Source: JBDHBD01 sp039586095
GTDB lineage: Bacteria; Gemmatimonadota; Gemmatimonadetes; Palauibacterales; Palauibacteraceae
Direction of reading: 5' to 3'
Assembly (NCBI GenBank): GCA_039586095.1
Contig: JBDHLB010000048.1
Span: forward strand, 1-28,045
Length of the DNA: 28,045 nt
In this document: positions 16,278 to 24,282 of the stretch, piece by piece
Numbering within the stretch: the first letter of the stretch is position 1
Layout of the letters: each line of letters begins with the position of its first letter
Notes under the pieces: generated by a model
Told to the model about the DNA's origin: nothing
What the model saw: the letters and a program-made list of their open reading frames with translations, nothing else
The model's database searches: none
Made by a program: the position numbers and the translations under genes

Positions 16278-16359
16278 GTACGGGCTCCATGATCGAAACT
16301 ATCGACGGGCTTCTCTGCCTTCAATCGGCCAACGTCACGACAGCCAGCGAGTTCCTACT

Positions 16360-17529
16360 GTGGACTTCTCAGCGAACATCGATTCGCTCAAGCCTTCGGC
16401 GACTCTCGCTCTCGCCGCGCGAGCCCGCCAGCTCAAGAGCGAGGGCCGCTCGGTCGTCGACCTTTCGGCGGGTGAACCCGCCTTTCGTACCCCCCCGTAT
16501 GCTGCCCAGGCCGGGATCGAGGCGATTCGGGCCGGGCACACCGGGTATCCCCCCACGCCCGGTATTCCCCAGCTGCGGCAGGCGGTGGCGGATTACCTGT
16601 CCGACACGACGGCACATTCGACCGCCGAGGCATCGGCCGTCATGGTAAGCGCCGGCGTGAAGCAGGCTTTGTTCAATTGCGTGTACTGCCTGTTCGGACA
16701 GGGAGACGAGGTGCTCGTTCCGGCTCCGTATTGGCCGACCTATCCGACCCTTGTGGAGCTGGCGGGGGCGCGGCCCGTCGTCGTCGAGACCGCATGGGAG
16801 GAGGGCTTCCGTCTCGACGTCGACCGCTTGGAGCGCGCGCGGACGCCGCATACGCGTGGCCTGTTCCTGAACAGCCCTGGGAATCCGACCGGCGCTGTCT
16901 ACGATCACGACACCATGCGCGACATCCTCGCGTGGTGCGATCGACACGGCGTGTGGGCCCTATCCGACGAGATCTATCGTCTCATCGCCTTCCACGGTGC
17001 GGCCGCCCCCTCCGTCTACGATGTGGCCGACCGGGGAGAACGCGTCGTGCTGTTCGACGGGGTGTCCAAGGCGTTCTGCATGCCGGGTTGGCGGATCGGT
17101 TATGCCGTCGGACCGCACGAGCTGATCCAGAAGGCGACAGACCTCCAGAGCCAGACGACCTCGGGCGCGGTCAACCCGTCGCAGCACGCGGCGGCGGCGG
17201 CCCTTGGCTCCCGCGACGAACGTGACGCTTCCGTCGCGGAGCTCGTCACCCGACTCGACGGGCTCCGTCGCATGGGGATGGACATCCTGAGCGGAATCGG
17301 GGAAATGGAGGTGCGCGATCCGCCCGGCGCGATCTATTTCTATGGGCGGCTGGTGGGGTCCGAGCCGTCACTCGACGTGGCCGAGCGGCTGCTCATCGAC
17401 GGCGGTGTCGCTTCGATTCCCGGCGACCCCTTTGGCTCACCGGGCTTCCTTCGCTTCAACTTCGCGGTGACGGAAGAGGAGCTGGGAGAAGGCCTGCGGA
17501 GGGTCGCGGCGCACTTCGAGGGCGCGTAA
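16360..17529 (+). CDS. Class I PLP-dependent aminotransferase (AspC-like)
   Basis: A 389-residue fold-type I aminotransferase of the aspartate/aromatic family. The N-terminus reads LKPSATLALAARARQLKSEG and continues VDLSAGEPAF, typical of thermophile-type aspartate aminotransferases. The cofactor site shows LNSPGNPTGAVY, the Asp and Tyr of SDEIYR, and the Schiff-base lysine Lys237 in DGVSKAFCMPGWRIGYA. The Arg in FLRFNFA near the end would bind the substrate carboxylate. Aspartate, prephenate or aromatic substrates cannot be separated by eye. The start is GTG. It stands alone on plus, with its own promoter. Confidence 0.9.
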   Translation: MDFSANIDSLKPSATLALAARARQLKSEGRSVVDLSAGEPAFRTPPYAAQAGIEAIRAGHTGYPPTPGIPQLRQAVADYLSDTTAHSTAEASAVMVSAGVKQALFNCVYCLFGQGDEVLVPAPYWPTYPTLVELAGARPVVVETAWEEGFRLDVDRLERARTPHTRGLFLNSPGNPTGAVYDHDTMRDILAWCDRHGVWALSDEIYRLIAFHGAAAPSVYDVADRGERVVLFDGVSKAFCMPGWRIGYAVGPHELIQKATDLQSQTTSGAVNPSQHAAAAALGSRDERDASVAELVTRLDGLRRMGMDILSGIGEMEVRDPPGAIYFYGRLVGSEPSLDVAERLLIDGGVASIPGDPFGSPGFLRFNFAVTEEELGEGLRRVAAHFEGA

Positions 17530-17582
17530 CCTCGACGCGCCGTCCCGCGACCGCGACCCCACGCCAGCCGGTCAGTCCGGGG

Positions 17583-17930
17583 TTACGGCCAGCCCGGTCG
17601 CTCCGGCGGTGGCTCCGGCGTCGCGGGAGGATCCGCCGCCGCGCGCTCGCTTCGAGCCACGTCCTCCTTGAACAGACGTGAAGGCTTGAAGATCGGGACC
17701 GCCCTCGCGGGGACACGCACCGGATCACCCGTGCGGGGGTTCCGGGCCATCCGGGCCCGGCGCCGACGAACCTTGAATGTGCCGAAGCCCCGAATCTCGA
17801 TGTGCTCCCCTTCGGCCAACGCCTGCTTGACCGCGTTCAGAAAGGCGTCCACCACAGCTCCGCAGTCCTTCTTGGTGATGCCCGGTCCGATCGCTTCGTA
17901 CACCTGCTCGACAAGATCCGCTTTCGTCAT
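17583..17930 (-). CDS. HU/IHF family DNA-binding protein with Pro-rich tail
   Basis: A 115-residue nucleoid protein. Residues 1-92 form the complete fold: MTKADLVEQVYEAIG, then IEIRGFGTFKVRRR, and the beta arm with RNPRTGDPV, whose Pro would insert between bases and bend DNA. The remaining 23 residues are an unusual Pro- and Ala-rich tail (PPATPEPPPERPGWP). HU and IHF subunits cannot be told apart with certainty. It follows sppA after 46 bases and may share its transcript; the GAGAAG ribosome site is reasonable. Confidence 0.92.
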   Translation of the reverse strand: MTKADLVEQVYEAIGPGITKKDCGAVVDAFLNAVKQALAEGEHIEIRGFGTFKVRRRRARMARNPRTGDPVRVPARAVPIFKPSRLFKEDVARSERAAADPPATPEPPPERPGWP

Positions 17931-17976
17931 AACGCTTCTCCCGTTCGCAGACGCGCCGGTGCGGCGCTACCGCACA

Positions 17977-18873
17977 TCATCTCCACTCGTAAAGCAATCT
18001 CGGTGTCGGTCCCGGCAGCTCGACAGCCCAGCCGAGCAGACGACCCAAACTCGTGTCCCCGACTCCGAGCACGATGTCCAACAGACTCAGGCGTCGGCGG
18101 TGCGGCCGGATGGTTCGCGGCCCCTCGCCCAGCCCGGCCATGCGTCCCGCCACGTCCACTGCCTCGCGCAGCGTTCCCGTGCCATCGATCAACCCCAGCT
18201 CGGACGCCTGCGCGCCGGTGAAGATCCGCCCGTCGGCCAACGGTAGGATCTCATCCCTGGTGAGCGGCCGGTTGAGAACGACCGCGTCCACGAACTGCTC
18301 GTACGCATCGAGTACGACGCTTTCAAGAATCTCCCGATCTGCCTCCGACAGAGGTCGGGCCGGAGAGGCGAGGTCCTTGTGCTCCCCGCTCTTCACGACC
18401 TCCCAGCCGACTCCCACCTTCCGCAACAACTCTCTCGCGTTCGGAAACTCCATGATCACCCCGATCGATCCGGTGATCGTGCCGGGGAGGGCGAATACAC
18501 TGTCGCTCGCGAGCGCCACGTAGTAGCCGCCCGACGCGGCGATGTCGCCCATCCAGGCCACGACGGGTCGTTCGTCGTCATCCCGCAGCTTCCGCAACTC
18601 GTGGTAGATCGCCTGGGAGGCGCCCACCGTGCCTCCCGGGGAGCGGATTTCGACCACGAACGCCCGCACTGCCCCGTTGTGCCGCAGCGACTCCAGATTG
18701 GCCAGCACGCGGCGCTCAGAGGTGATGATCCCCTCGATCGGCAGGATCGCGACCGCTCGACCGGCGAGGAAACCGCCCCCTCGCAAGGCGAGGCGTCCAG
18801 AGATCCATACGCCGCCCGCGAAAATCAGCAGGATCACGAAGATCGCCGCCGCTGTTCGCCGGTTTCCAGCCAT
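17977..18873 (-). CDS. sppA: Signal peptide peptidase SppA (short form)
   Basis: A 298-residue membrane-anchored serine protease with one N-terminal helix at about residues 8-28, active side outside the cytoplasm. It degrades cleaved signal peptides and related membrane fragments. The catalytic Ser114 lies in DIAASGGYYVA, and the general-base Lys166 in KSGEHKDLASP, 52 residues later, as in Bacillus SppA. EIRSPGGTVGAS near residue 75 and TGSIGVIM near 134 are family-typical. It is the short single-domain type. Confidence 0.94.
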   Translation of the reverse strand: MAGNRRTAAAIFVILLIFAGGVWISGRLALRGGGFLAGRAVAILPIEGIITSERRVLANLESLRHNGAVRAFVVEIRSPGGTVGASQAIYHELRKLRDDDERPVVAWMGDIAASGGYYVALASDSVFALPGTITGSIGVIMEFPNARELLRKVGVGWEVVKSGEHKDLASPARPLSEADREILESVVLDAYEQFVDAVVLNRPLTRDEILPLADGRIFTGAQASELGLIDGTGTLREAVDVAGRMAGLGEGPRTIRPHRRRLSLLDIVLGVGDTSLGRLLGWAVELPGPTPRLLYEWR

Positions 18874-18923
18874 GATCCCCGGCGTTCGGGCCTCAAACTA
18901 GAAGATGGAAGGTGTCCGGTGAG

Positions 18924-18953
18924 AACCTAATCAGACCGACGCAGGGGTGTCAA
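18924..18953 (-). promoter_or_regulatory. Likely sigma70-type promoter of sppA (and HU)
   Basis: On the minus strand, a perfect TTGACA (18948-18953) is followed after 18 bases by TAGGTT (18924-18929), which keeps the key -10 positions. It lies in the 93-base gap between the carA stop and the sppA start and would give a leader of about 40 bases. Confidence 0.5.
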
Positions 18954-18966
18954 CCGCTTGCGATTG

Positions 18967-20079
18967 CTAAAGTTCCGTCATTGCGCGCACGAATCGCTCG
19001 AACAGGTAGCGGCTGTCGTGCGGGCCGGGAGCGGATTCCGGATGGTATTGCACGGCAAACACGGGTCGCTCGCGGTGCTCCAGCCCTTCCACGGTGTCAT
19101 CGTTGAGGTTGCGGTGTGTGACACGCAGGTCGGGCGCCCCGACGATCGTGCCGTCCTCTTCGAGAACGGCGAAGCCATGGTTTTGAGAGGTGATCTCGAC
19201 GGCGCCGGTCTCGAGATTCTTGACCGGATGATTCCCACCCCGGTGGCCATACGGGAGCTTGAAGTTCTGCCCGCCGAATGCCCGGGCGATCAGTTGATGC
19301 CCCAGACATATGCCGAACATCGGCAGACCCGAGTCGCTGAGGGCTCGAATGCGCTCCGCGGCGCCGGGCACAGCCTCGGGGTCACCCGGTCCGTTCGAGA
19401 CGAAGACACCGCTCGCCCCGGCGTCCCGCAGGCTCTCGATGCCCGCGTCCGAGGGAACCACACGCACGCGATATCCCGCGTCTCGCAGCAGGTCCAGGCT
19501 CCGCTCCTTGACGCCGTAGTCCAGACAGAGCACCAACCCTCGCTCTTCCCCGTGGGCCGGCCGCACGTACGGCGCCTCACAGCTGACGTGGGTGGCCAGA
19601 TCCCGACCCTTCATCGGCGGTTCTGCCTCGAGTGCCTCCCGCGCATGTGCCTCCGGGACGGAGGCGGCGAAGAGCACGGAGCGCATCGCGCCGGCCTCGC
19701 GAATGTGGCGGGTGAGCGCTCTCGTGTCGGCGCCCACGAGCGTCGGAATCCGCTGCTCGGTCAGATAGGCGAGAAGGTCGCCATCCGTGGGGCTCGACCC
19801 GACCGTCTGCGAGATGTGACGCACCACGAAGCCGGCCGCCCAGGGTCTCCTCGATTGGGCATCCCGGTCGCGCACTCCGTAGATGCCCATCATCGGGGCC
19901 GTCATGACCACGATTTGACCGGCGAACGAAGGATCGGTCAGGACCTCCTGATACCCGGTCATCACGGTGGTGAACACGATCTCGCCGTGCCCTCCCTCGT
20001 CCGAGCCGAGGAACTGCCCGTCGAAGCGACGCCCGTCCTCCAACAGGAGGTAGCCGTCGCGCGCTTGCGGAACCGTCAT
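18967..20079 (-). CDS. carA: Carbamoyl phosphate synthase small subunit
   Basis: A 370-residue glutaminase subunit that supplies ammonia to CarB for arginine and pyrimidine synthesis. The class I amidotransferase triad is Cys258 (FGICLGHQL), His346 and Glu348 (QYHPESA); VSNGPGDPE precedes it. The N-terminal domain is normal in length. Its oxyanion-side loop reads MMGIYGV, where relatives more often have a GNYGV-type sequence. carB is not next to it. The ATG has a GGAAGG ribosome site 5 bases upstream. It diverges from the RNase H gene with 53 bases between starts. Confidence 0.95.
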   Translation of the reverse strand: MTVPQARDGYLLLEDGRRFDGQFLGSDEGGHGEIVFTTVMTGYQEVLTDPSFAGQIVVMTAPMMGIYGVRDRDAQSRRPWAAGFVVRHISQTVGSSPTDGDLLAYLTEQRIPTLVGADTRALTRHIREAGAMRSVLFAASVPEAHAREALEAEPPMKGRDLATHVSCEAPYVRPAHGEERGLVLCLDYGVKERSLDLLRDAGYRVRVVPSDAGIESLRDAGASGVFVSNGPGDPEAVPGAAERIRALSDSGLPMFGICLGHQLIARAFGGQNFKLPYGHRGGNHPVKNLETGAVEITSQNHGFAVLEEDGTIVGAPDLRVTHRNLNDDTVEGLEHRERPVFAVQYHPESAPGPHDSRYLFERFVRAMTEL

Positions 20080-20132
20080 GGGTGCCTTCCAATACGCATC
20101 AGAAGGGCGTCTCGTCCGTTGCGGAGTGTGTC

Positions 20133-20732
20133 GTGAGCCAGCCGCCGATCCACATCTTTGCCGATGAGTCTTGTCTGGGCAACCAGTTCCAGGACGCCCC
20201 CCGTCCTGGAGCGGCGGCCGGACTCATCGAGCACTTCGAGCCACGGGACGGATGGTACCGCCGGGACTTCTTCCGGCATGAGCCCAATACCACGAACAAC
20301 CGGATGGCCATCGTTTCGGGGATCCTCGGGTTATCGGTTCTTCGCCGCCCGTCGCAGGTCGTCTTTTCGAGCGACAGCCAGTACCTGGTCAAGGGTATGA
20401 AGGAGTGGATCCACGGGTGGGCCAGCCGCGGGTGGCGGCGAAGAGGGGGTCGCATCGAGAACCTCGAGCTGTGGCAGCGGCTTGCCAGGGAGGCCGCGCG
20501 TCATTCGGTCGAATGGCGTTGGGTGAAGGGACACGCGGAACATCCCAAGAACGAGTACGCGAACATGCTGGCCATGCGCGCGGCACGAGGTCGCGAGCGT
20601 TCCGATGGCCCGGTCCCGTCAGGCTTCGAAGATTGGATCGAGGAGCAGATCGACAACGGCCGCTTCCCGGACTTCCTCGATCTACCGCCCGACGAGCCCT
20701 TCCGCCCGGACCGTCAGCCTCCGGACGTCTGA
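20133..20732 (+). CDS. RNase HI-like protein with altered catalytic residues
   Basis: A 199-residue RNase H fold protein. It aligns by eye with RNase HI: IFADESCLGNQ (Asp11), TTNNRMAIVSGI, VFSSDSQYLVKG (Asp81), VEWRWVKGHAEHPKNEYAN (His134). The catalytic Glu of the NNRMEL-type motif is Ala59, and the last Asp of the family is Asn144. Glu12, next to Asp11 where Gly is usual, might compensate. There is an extra acidic C-terminal tail of about 45 residues. GTG at 20133 has GGAG 6 bases upstream. It could be a divergent active RNase H subgroup or a nucleic-acid-binding relative. Confidence 0.85.
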   Translation: MSQPPIHIFADESCLGNQFQDAPRPGAAAGLIEHFEPRDGWYRRDFFRHEPNTTNNRMAIVSGILGLSVLRRPSQVVFSSDSQYLVKGMKEWIHGWASRGWRRRGGRIENLELWQRLAREAARHSVEWRWVKGHAEHPKNEYANMLAMRAARGRERSDGPVPSGFEDWIEEQIDNGRFPDFLDLPPDEPFRPDRQPPDV

Positions 20733-20739
20733 TTCACGG

Positions 20740-21180
20740 TCAGGAGCCGCCGCCGGATCCTTCTTCCTCGCCGGCGCCTCCCGCCGAACCGCCACCAGAG
20801 GTCCCTTCGTCAGCCTGCTCCGCCTGATCGACGGCGCCGGACGGTGGCGGCGCTTCGCCCTCAAGCAGAGAGGCCGGCGACTGCTGCACCGGCACCGGGG
20901 GTGCCGAAGTGTCATCCCGAAGGATCGACTCCGGCGGCGCCCCGCCGCGCGCCGAGAGAATCGCCAGCACCAGCGCGAGGAAAAGGAACACGCCGCCGCC
21001 GATCCATGTCGCCCGGGTCAGCACGCTGGCGGCCTGGCGACCGCCCATGAAGGAGTCCGTCGAGGAAGAAGCTCCCCCGAAACTCGCAGCGAGGCCACCA
21101 CCCTTGCCGGACTGAAGGAGGATGATGACGCAGAGGAGCAACGCCAGCAGGCTGATGAGGATGACCAGAAACGTGAACAT
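20740..21180 (-). CDS. secG: Protein-export membrane protein SecG with long tail
   Basis: A 146-residue small subunit of the SecYEG translocon. Two transmembrane helices are at about residues 3-23 and 59-78, separated by the signature LLQSGKGGGLAASFGG. Ordinary SecG ends soon after the second helix; here a 65-residue low-complexity tail rich in Pro, Gly, Glu and Ser follows, ending GAGEEEGSGGGS. It follows tpiA, a common pairing in bacteria. It converges on the RNase H gene with 7 bases between stops. Confidence 0.93.
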   Translation of the reverse strand: MFTFLVILISLLALLLCVIILLQSGKGGGLAASFGGASSSTDSFMGGRQAASVLTRATWIGGGVFLFLALVLAILSARGGAPPESILRDDTSAPPVPVQQSPASLLEGEAPPPSGAVDQAEQADEGTSGGGSAGGAGEEEGSGGGS

Positions 21181-21214
21181 CGGGTACCGTCGGGAGTCGG
21201 GTCTCTCTGATGTG

Positions 21215-21220
21215 ATTCTA
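21215..21220 (-). promoter_or_regulatory. Possible -10 box before secG
   Basis: TAGAAT on the minus strand matches five of six -10 bases, about 35 bases before the secG start in the 75-base gap after tpiA. No good -35 box lies at the right distance, so an internal secG promoter is only possible. Confidence 0.25.
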
Positions 21221-21255
21221 TCGCGCGCCGAAGCTATTCGAATACACCCGCGCGG

Positions 21256-22017
21256 TCAACGAGATCCGGCCGAACAGATGGCAGCGAAGCTCTCGGGGTC
21301 CAGGCTCGCGCCTCCCACGAGCACGCCGTCCACTCCGTCGGACGCGAGCAGCTCATCTATGTTGTCCGGTTTCACGCTTCCGCCGTACAGGATAGTCGCA
21401 CGTTCCGCCGTCTCCTCGTCGGTCAGATGGGCGATCCGCTTGCGAAGAATGTCATGGGCTTCCGTGGCGTCGGTCGGTGTCGCCGTGTGGCCCGTGCCGA
21501 TCGCCCACACAGGCTCGTACGCGTAGGTGAGGGCCTGGCGACGGCTGGCATCCAGCTCGCGCAGCGCAGCTCCTATCTGACGGGAGAGCACTTCGTACAG
21601 GCGGTCCTCTTCCCGTTCCTGCAGCGTCTCGCCCAGGCACAGAATGGGCTTGATGCCGCTATCCAACAGGCGGGCCAGCTTCTCACCAACGAGTTCATCG
21701 CTGTCGCCGAACTCCCTGCGCCTCTCCGAGTGTCCGGCCAATCCCCATCGCGCGCCCGCGTCTGCAGCCATCGAAGCGGAGACCGCTCCGGTATGGGCAC
21801 CCTCGGCTTCCGGGTGCACGTCCTGGACTCCCACCTCCAGGTCTTCTCGGCCGGTCGCTGACGCGACGAAGGTCACAATGCTGACCGCCGGCGGAAAGAA
21901 GACCACGCGTCGGTCGTCCCTCGGCCCGTAGAGCCCGGCGAAGCGGGCCACGAACGCGGAACACTCCGATGGCCCCAAGTGCATCTTCCAGTTCGCCGCG
22001 AACAGCGGACTCGGCAT
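21256..22017 (-). CDS. tpiA: Triose-phosphate isomerase
   Basis: A 253-residue TIM-barrel enzyme interconverting dihydroxyacetone phosphate and glyceraldehyde 3-phosphate. Active-site residues are Lys11 (AANWKMHLG), His96 (GLAGHSERR) and Glu167 (AYEPVWAIGTG); the phosphate loop ILYGGSVKPDN is present near the end. The frame is open back into pgk. The ATG at 22017 is chosen because it gives the standard N-terminus; it is preceded by a G-rich stretch 31 bases after the pgk stop. Confidence 0.96.
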   Translation of the reverse strand: MPSPLFAANWKMHLGPSECSAFVARFAGLYGPRDDRRVVFFPPAVSIVTFVASATGREDLEVGVQDVHPEAEGAHTGAVSASMAADAGARWGLAGHSERRREFGDSDELVGEKLARLLDSGIKPILCLGETLQEREEDRLYEVLSRQIGAALRELDASRRQALTYAYEPVWAIGTGHTATPTDATEAHDILRKRIAHLTDEETAERATILYGGSVKPDNIDELLASDGVDGVLVGGASLDPESFAAICSAGSR

Positions 22018-22048
22018 CTCGCTCACCCCCGCTTCCTCGCCTGCTGCC

Positions 22049-23179
22049 TCAGGCATCATCGAGTGCCTCCACACCAGGTAGCGTACCGGCCGCCAGATAC
22101 TCCAGCGCGGCTCCCCCACCGGTCGAAACGTGTGAAACAGCGTCTGCCAATCCCGCCTTGCGAATCGCACTCGCCGAGTCACCTCCACCGATCACGGTGA
22201 AGGCACCGGTCTCGGTAGCCTGCGCCGCCGCCCGTGCCAGCGCAAAGGTCCCTTCGGCAAAGCGTGGATCCTCGAACAAGCCCATAGGGCCGTTCCAGAA
22301 CAGAGTCCGTGCTTCGCCCACGAGCGCCGCATACGCCTGACGCGTCGCAGGACCGATATCGACCGCTGCCCTGTCGGGCTCGACCGCACCAGCCTCGGCC
22401 AGCGCCACATCCGATTGCGGGTCCTTCGGAGCAGACGTCACCACCAGATCCGAAGGCAAACGAATTCGATCGCCCCCCTGTTCCAGCGTGCGCCGGGCAA
22501 CGCCAAGCGCCTCTTCCTCCACCAGCGAGCGACCCATCTCGTGCCCCTGGGCACGCAAGAACGTATTGGCCATCGCGCCACCCACGACCAGCGTGTCGGC
22601 CCGGGCAAGAAACAGATCGAGCAGCTCGATCTTGTCTGCGATCTTGGCGCCGCCGAAGCAGACCACGAACGGGCTTTCCGGCGCCTTCCGCAGAACACCG
22701 AGAGCGGACAACTCCTTGTCGACCAGGAAGCCCGCAACGGCGGGCCGCAGCCAGCGGACCACGCCACAGGTCGAGGCATGGACACGGTGCATGGTTCCGA
22801 AGGCGTCGTTCACGTACAGATCACCGAGCTCGGCCAGCTTCCGCGCGAAGGCCTCATCGTTCGCCTTTTCACCCGCGTGGAAGCGTGTGTTCTCGGTGAG
22901 GAGCACGCGCCCTGCCGCCAGCTTCCGACTCGCCGCGACGGCGTCCGCGGATGCACAGTCCGGGTTGAACTGCACCGGACTGCCGAGCAGCGTCTCGAGC
23001 GTCTCGGCTAGGGCTCCCTGCTCCAACAGGTATCGAACCGTCGGCAGGGCCGCCTCGATCCGTGTGGTGTCCGCCACGCGGCCATCGGCGTCCAGCGGCA
23101 CGTTGAAATCGACGCGCACGAGCGCACGCCGCCCCTCGAGCTCGTCGCCACGCAGCTCGCGCACCGTGCGCTTCAGCAA
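22049..23179 (-). CDS. pgk: Phosphoglycerate kinase with apparent internal deletion
   Basis: A 376-residue enzyme of glycolysis transferring phosphate between 1,3-bisphosphoglycerate and ADP. It has RVDFNVPLDADG near residue 22, LTENTRFHAGEK near 94, VNDAFGTMHRVHAST, FGGAKIADK, WNGPMGLFE, GGGDSASAI and STGGGAALEYL. Between Gly55-Ala56 (YLLEQGA) and LAETLETLLGSPV the usual strand and loop with the HLGRP substrate-binding motif are missing, about 20-24 residues. The loss is in frame, at about 23007-23014. Without it, 3-phosphoglycerate binding should fail. The TTG start at 23179 has GGAGAAGGGGG upstream. The cause may be misassembly or a real deletion. Confidence 0.92.
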   Translation of the reverse strand: MLKRTVRELRGDELEGRRALVRVDFNVPLDADGRVADTTRIEAALPTVRYLLEQGALAETLETLLGSPVQFNPDCASADAVAASRKLAAGRVLLTENTRFHAGEKANDEAFARKLAELGDLYVNDAFGTMHRVHASTCGVVRWLRPAVAGFLVDKELSALGVLRKAPESPFVVCFGGAKIADKIELLDLFLARADTLVVGGAMANTFLRAQGHEMGRSLVEEEALGVARRTLEQGGDRIRLPSDLVVTSAPKDPQSDVALAEAGAVEPDRAAVDIGPATRQAYAALVGEARTLFWNGPMGLFEDPRFAEGTFALARAAAQATETGAFTVIGGGDSASAIRKAGLADAVSHVSTGGGAALEYLAAGTLPGVEALDDA

Positions 23180-23210
23180 CGTCGAGCCCCCTTCTCCGGT
23201 TCGATCGCGG

Positions 23211-24239
23211 TCAGACGCCCGCGCGGGCTGGAAGTCGCTCCCCGATGTATCGGGCGAGATCAAGGCAGCGCCGCGAGTACCCCCACTCGTTGTCGTACCA
23301 GGAGATGACCTTGACCATGCGGTCGGCGATGACCGACGTAGACAGGCCGTCCACGATCGAGCTGGCCGGGTGGCCCGTGTAGTCGACGGACACGAGAGGT
23401 TCATCGCTGAACTCGAGGACGCCGTTGAGCGCGCCGTCGGCCGCATGGCGAAAAGCGGTGTTCACCTCGTCGGTCGTGGTGTCACGGCCCACGCGGGCCA
23501 CGAGATCCACAATCGAAACGTCGGGCGTCGGCACCCGCATTGCCATGCCGTCCAGCCTGCCCTCGACGGCCGGCAGCACCAGACCGACAGCCTTGGCCGC
23601 ACCCGTCGTCGTCGGGATGATGGACATCGCGGCCGCCCGAGCTCGGCGCAGGTCCTTGTGGGGCAGATCCAGCAAACGCTGATCGTTCGTATAGCTGTGG
23701 ACCGTGGTCATCAGTCCGTGCTCGAACCCGAAGGCGTCGAGCAGCACCTTCACGACCGGAGCCACACAGTTGGTCGTGCAGCTCGCGTTCGAAATCACGT
23801 GGTGCGAAGCCGGATCGTACTCTTCCGTGTTCACCCCCAGCACGATGGTGAAGTCCGGTCCTTTCGCCGGCGCGGAGATAATCACTTTGCGGGCACCGGC
23901 CTCGAGATGCTGGCCTGCCGCCTCCCGGGTCCGGAAGAAGCCTGTCGACTCGATCACGATGTCCACCCCGAGCTCGTCCCACGGGAGCGAGCCCGGATCC
24001 TTCTCCGACAGGACCTTGATGCCCTGACCGTTCACGGTCAGCACGCCATCGTTCACCCGTACGTCACCGCTAAACCGACGGTGCACGGAGTCATAGCAGA
24101 ACAGGTGTGCCAGAGTCTGGGCGTCCGTGAGATCATTGACGGCCACGAACTCCAGATCCGAGTAATCGGCTTCCAGGGCGGCACGCAGCATGTTTCGACC
24201 GATGCGGCCAAACCCGTTGATGGCCACTCTGACGGACAT
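23211..24239 (-). CDS. gap: Glyceraldehyde-3-phosphate dehydrogenase
   Basis: A 342-residue NAD-dependent enzyme that oxidises glyceraldehyde 3-phosphate to 1,3-bisphosphoglycerate. The nucleotide fold begins VRVAINGFGRIGRN. The catalytic pair is Cys154 in SNASCTTNC and His181 in TTVHSYTNDQ. VNDLTD at residues 34-39 is typical of NAD-using forms, and SWYDNEWGYS near the end is intact. The ATG at 24239 has a strong AAGGAG site (24246-24251). It leads a gap-pgk-tpiA-secG run with gaps of 31, 31 and 75 bases. Confidence 0.97.
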   Translation of the reverse strand: MSVRVAINGFGRIGRNMLRAALEADYSDLEFVAVNDLTDAQTLAHLFCYDSVHRRFSGDVRVNDGVLTVNGQGIKVLSEKDPGSLPWDELGVDIVIESTGFFRTREAAGQHLEAGARKVIISAPAKGPDFTIVLGVNTEEYDPASHHVISNASCTTNCVAPVVKVLLDAFGFEHGLMTTVHSYTNDQRLLDLPHKDLRRARAAAMSIIPTTTGAAKAVGLVLPAVEGRLDGMAMRVPTPDVSIVDLVARVGRDTTTDEVNTAFRHAADGALNGVLEFSDEPLVSVDYTGHPASSIVDGLSTSVIADRMVKVISWYDNEWGYSRRCLDLARYIGERLPARAGV

Positions 24240-24282
24240 ACGGCTCTCCTTTATGTAGTCGGTATCTGTCGGCCCGTACCGG

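Noticed and set aside
16175..16359. Possible tRNA or riboswitch in the largest gene-free gap, prompted by a GTTCGA-like sequence near 16202.
   Set aside because: No flanking T-stem, anticodon arm or acceptor stem pairs with it, and no known riboswitch core was recognised.
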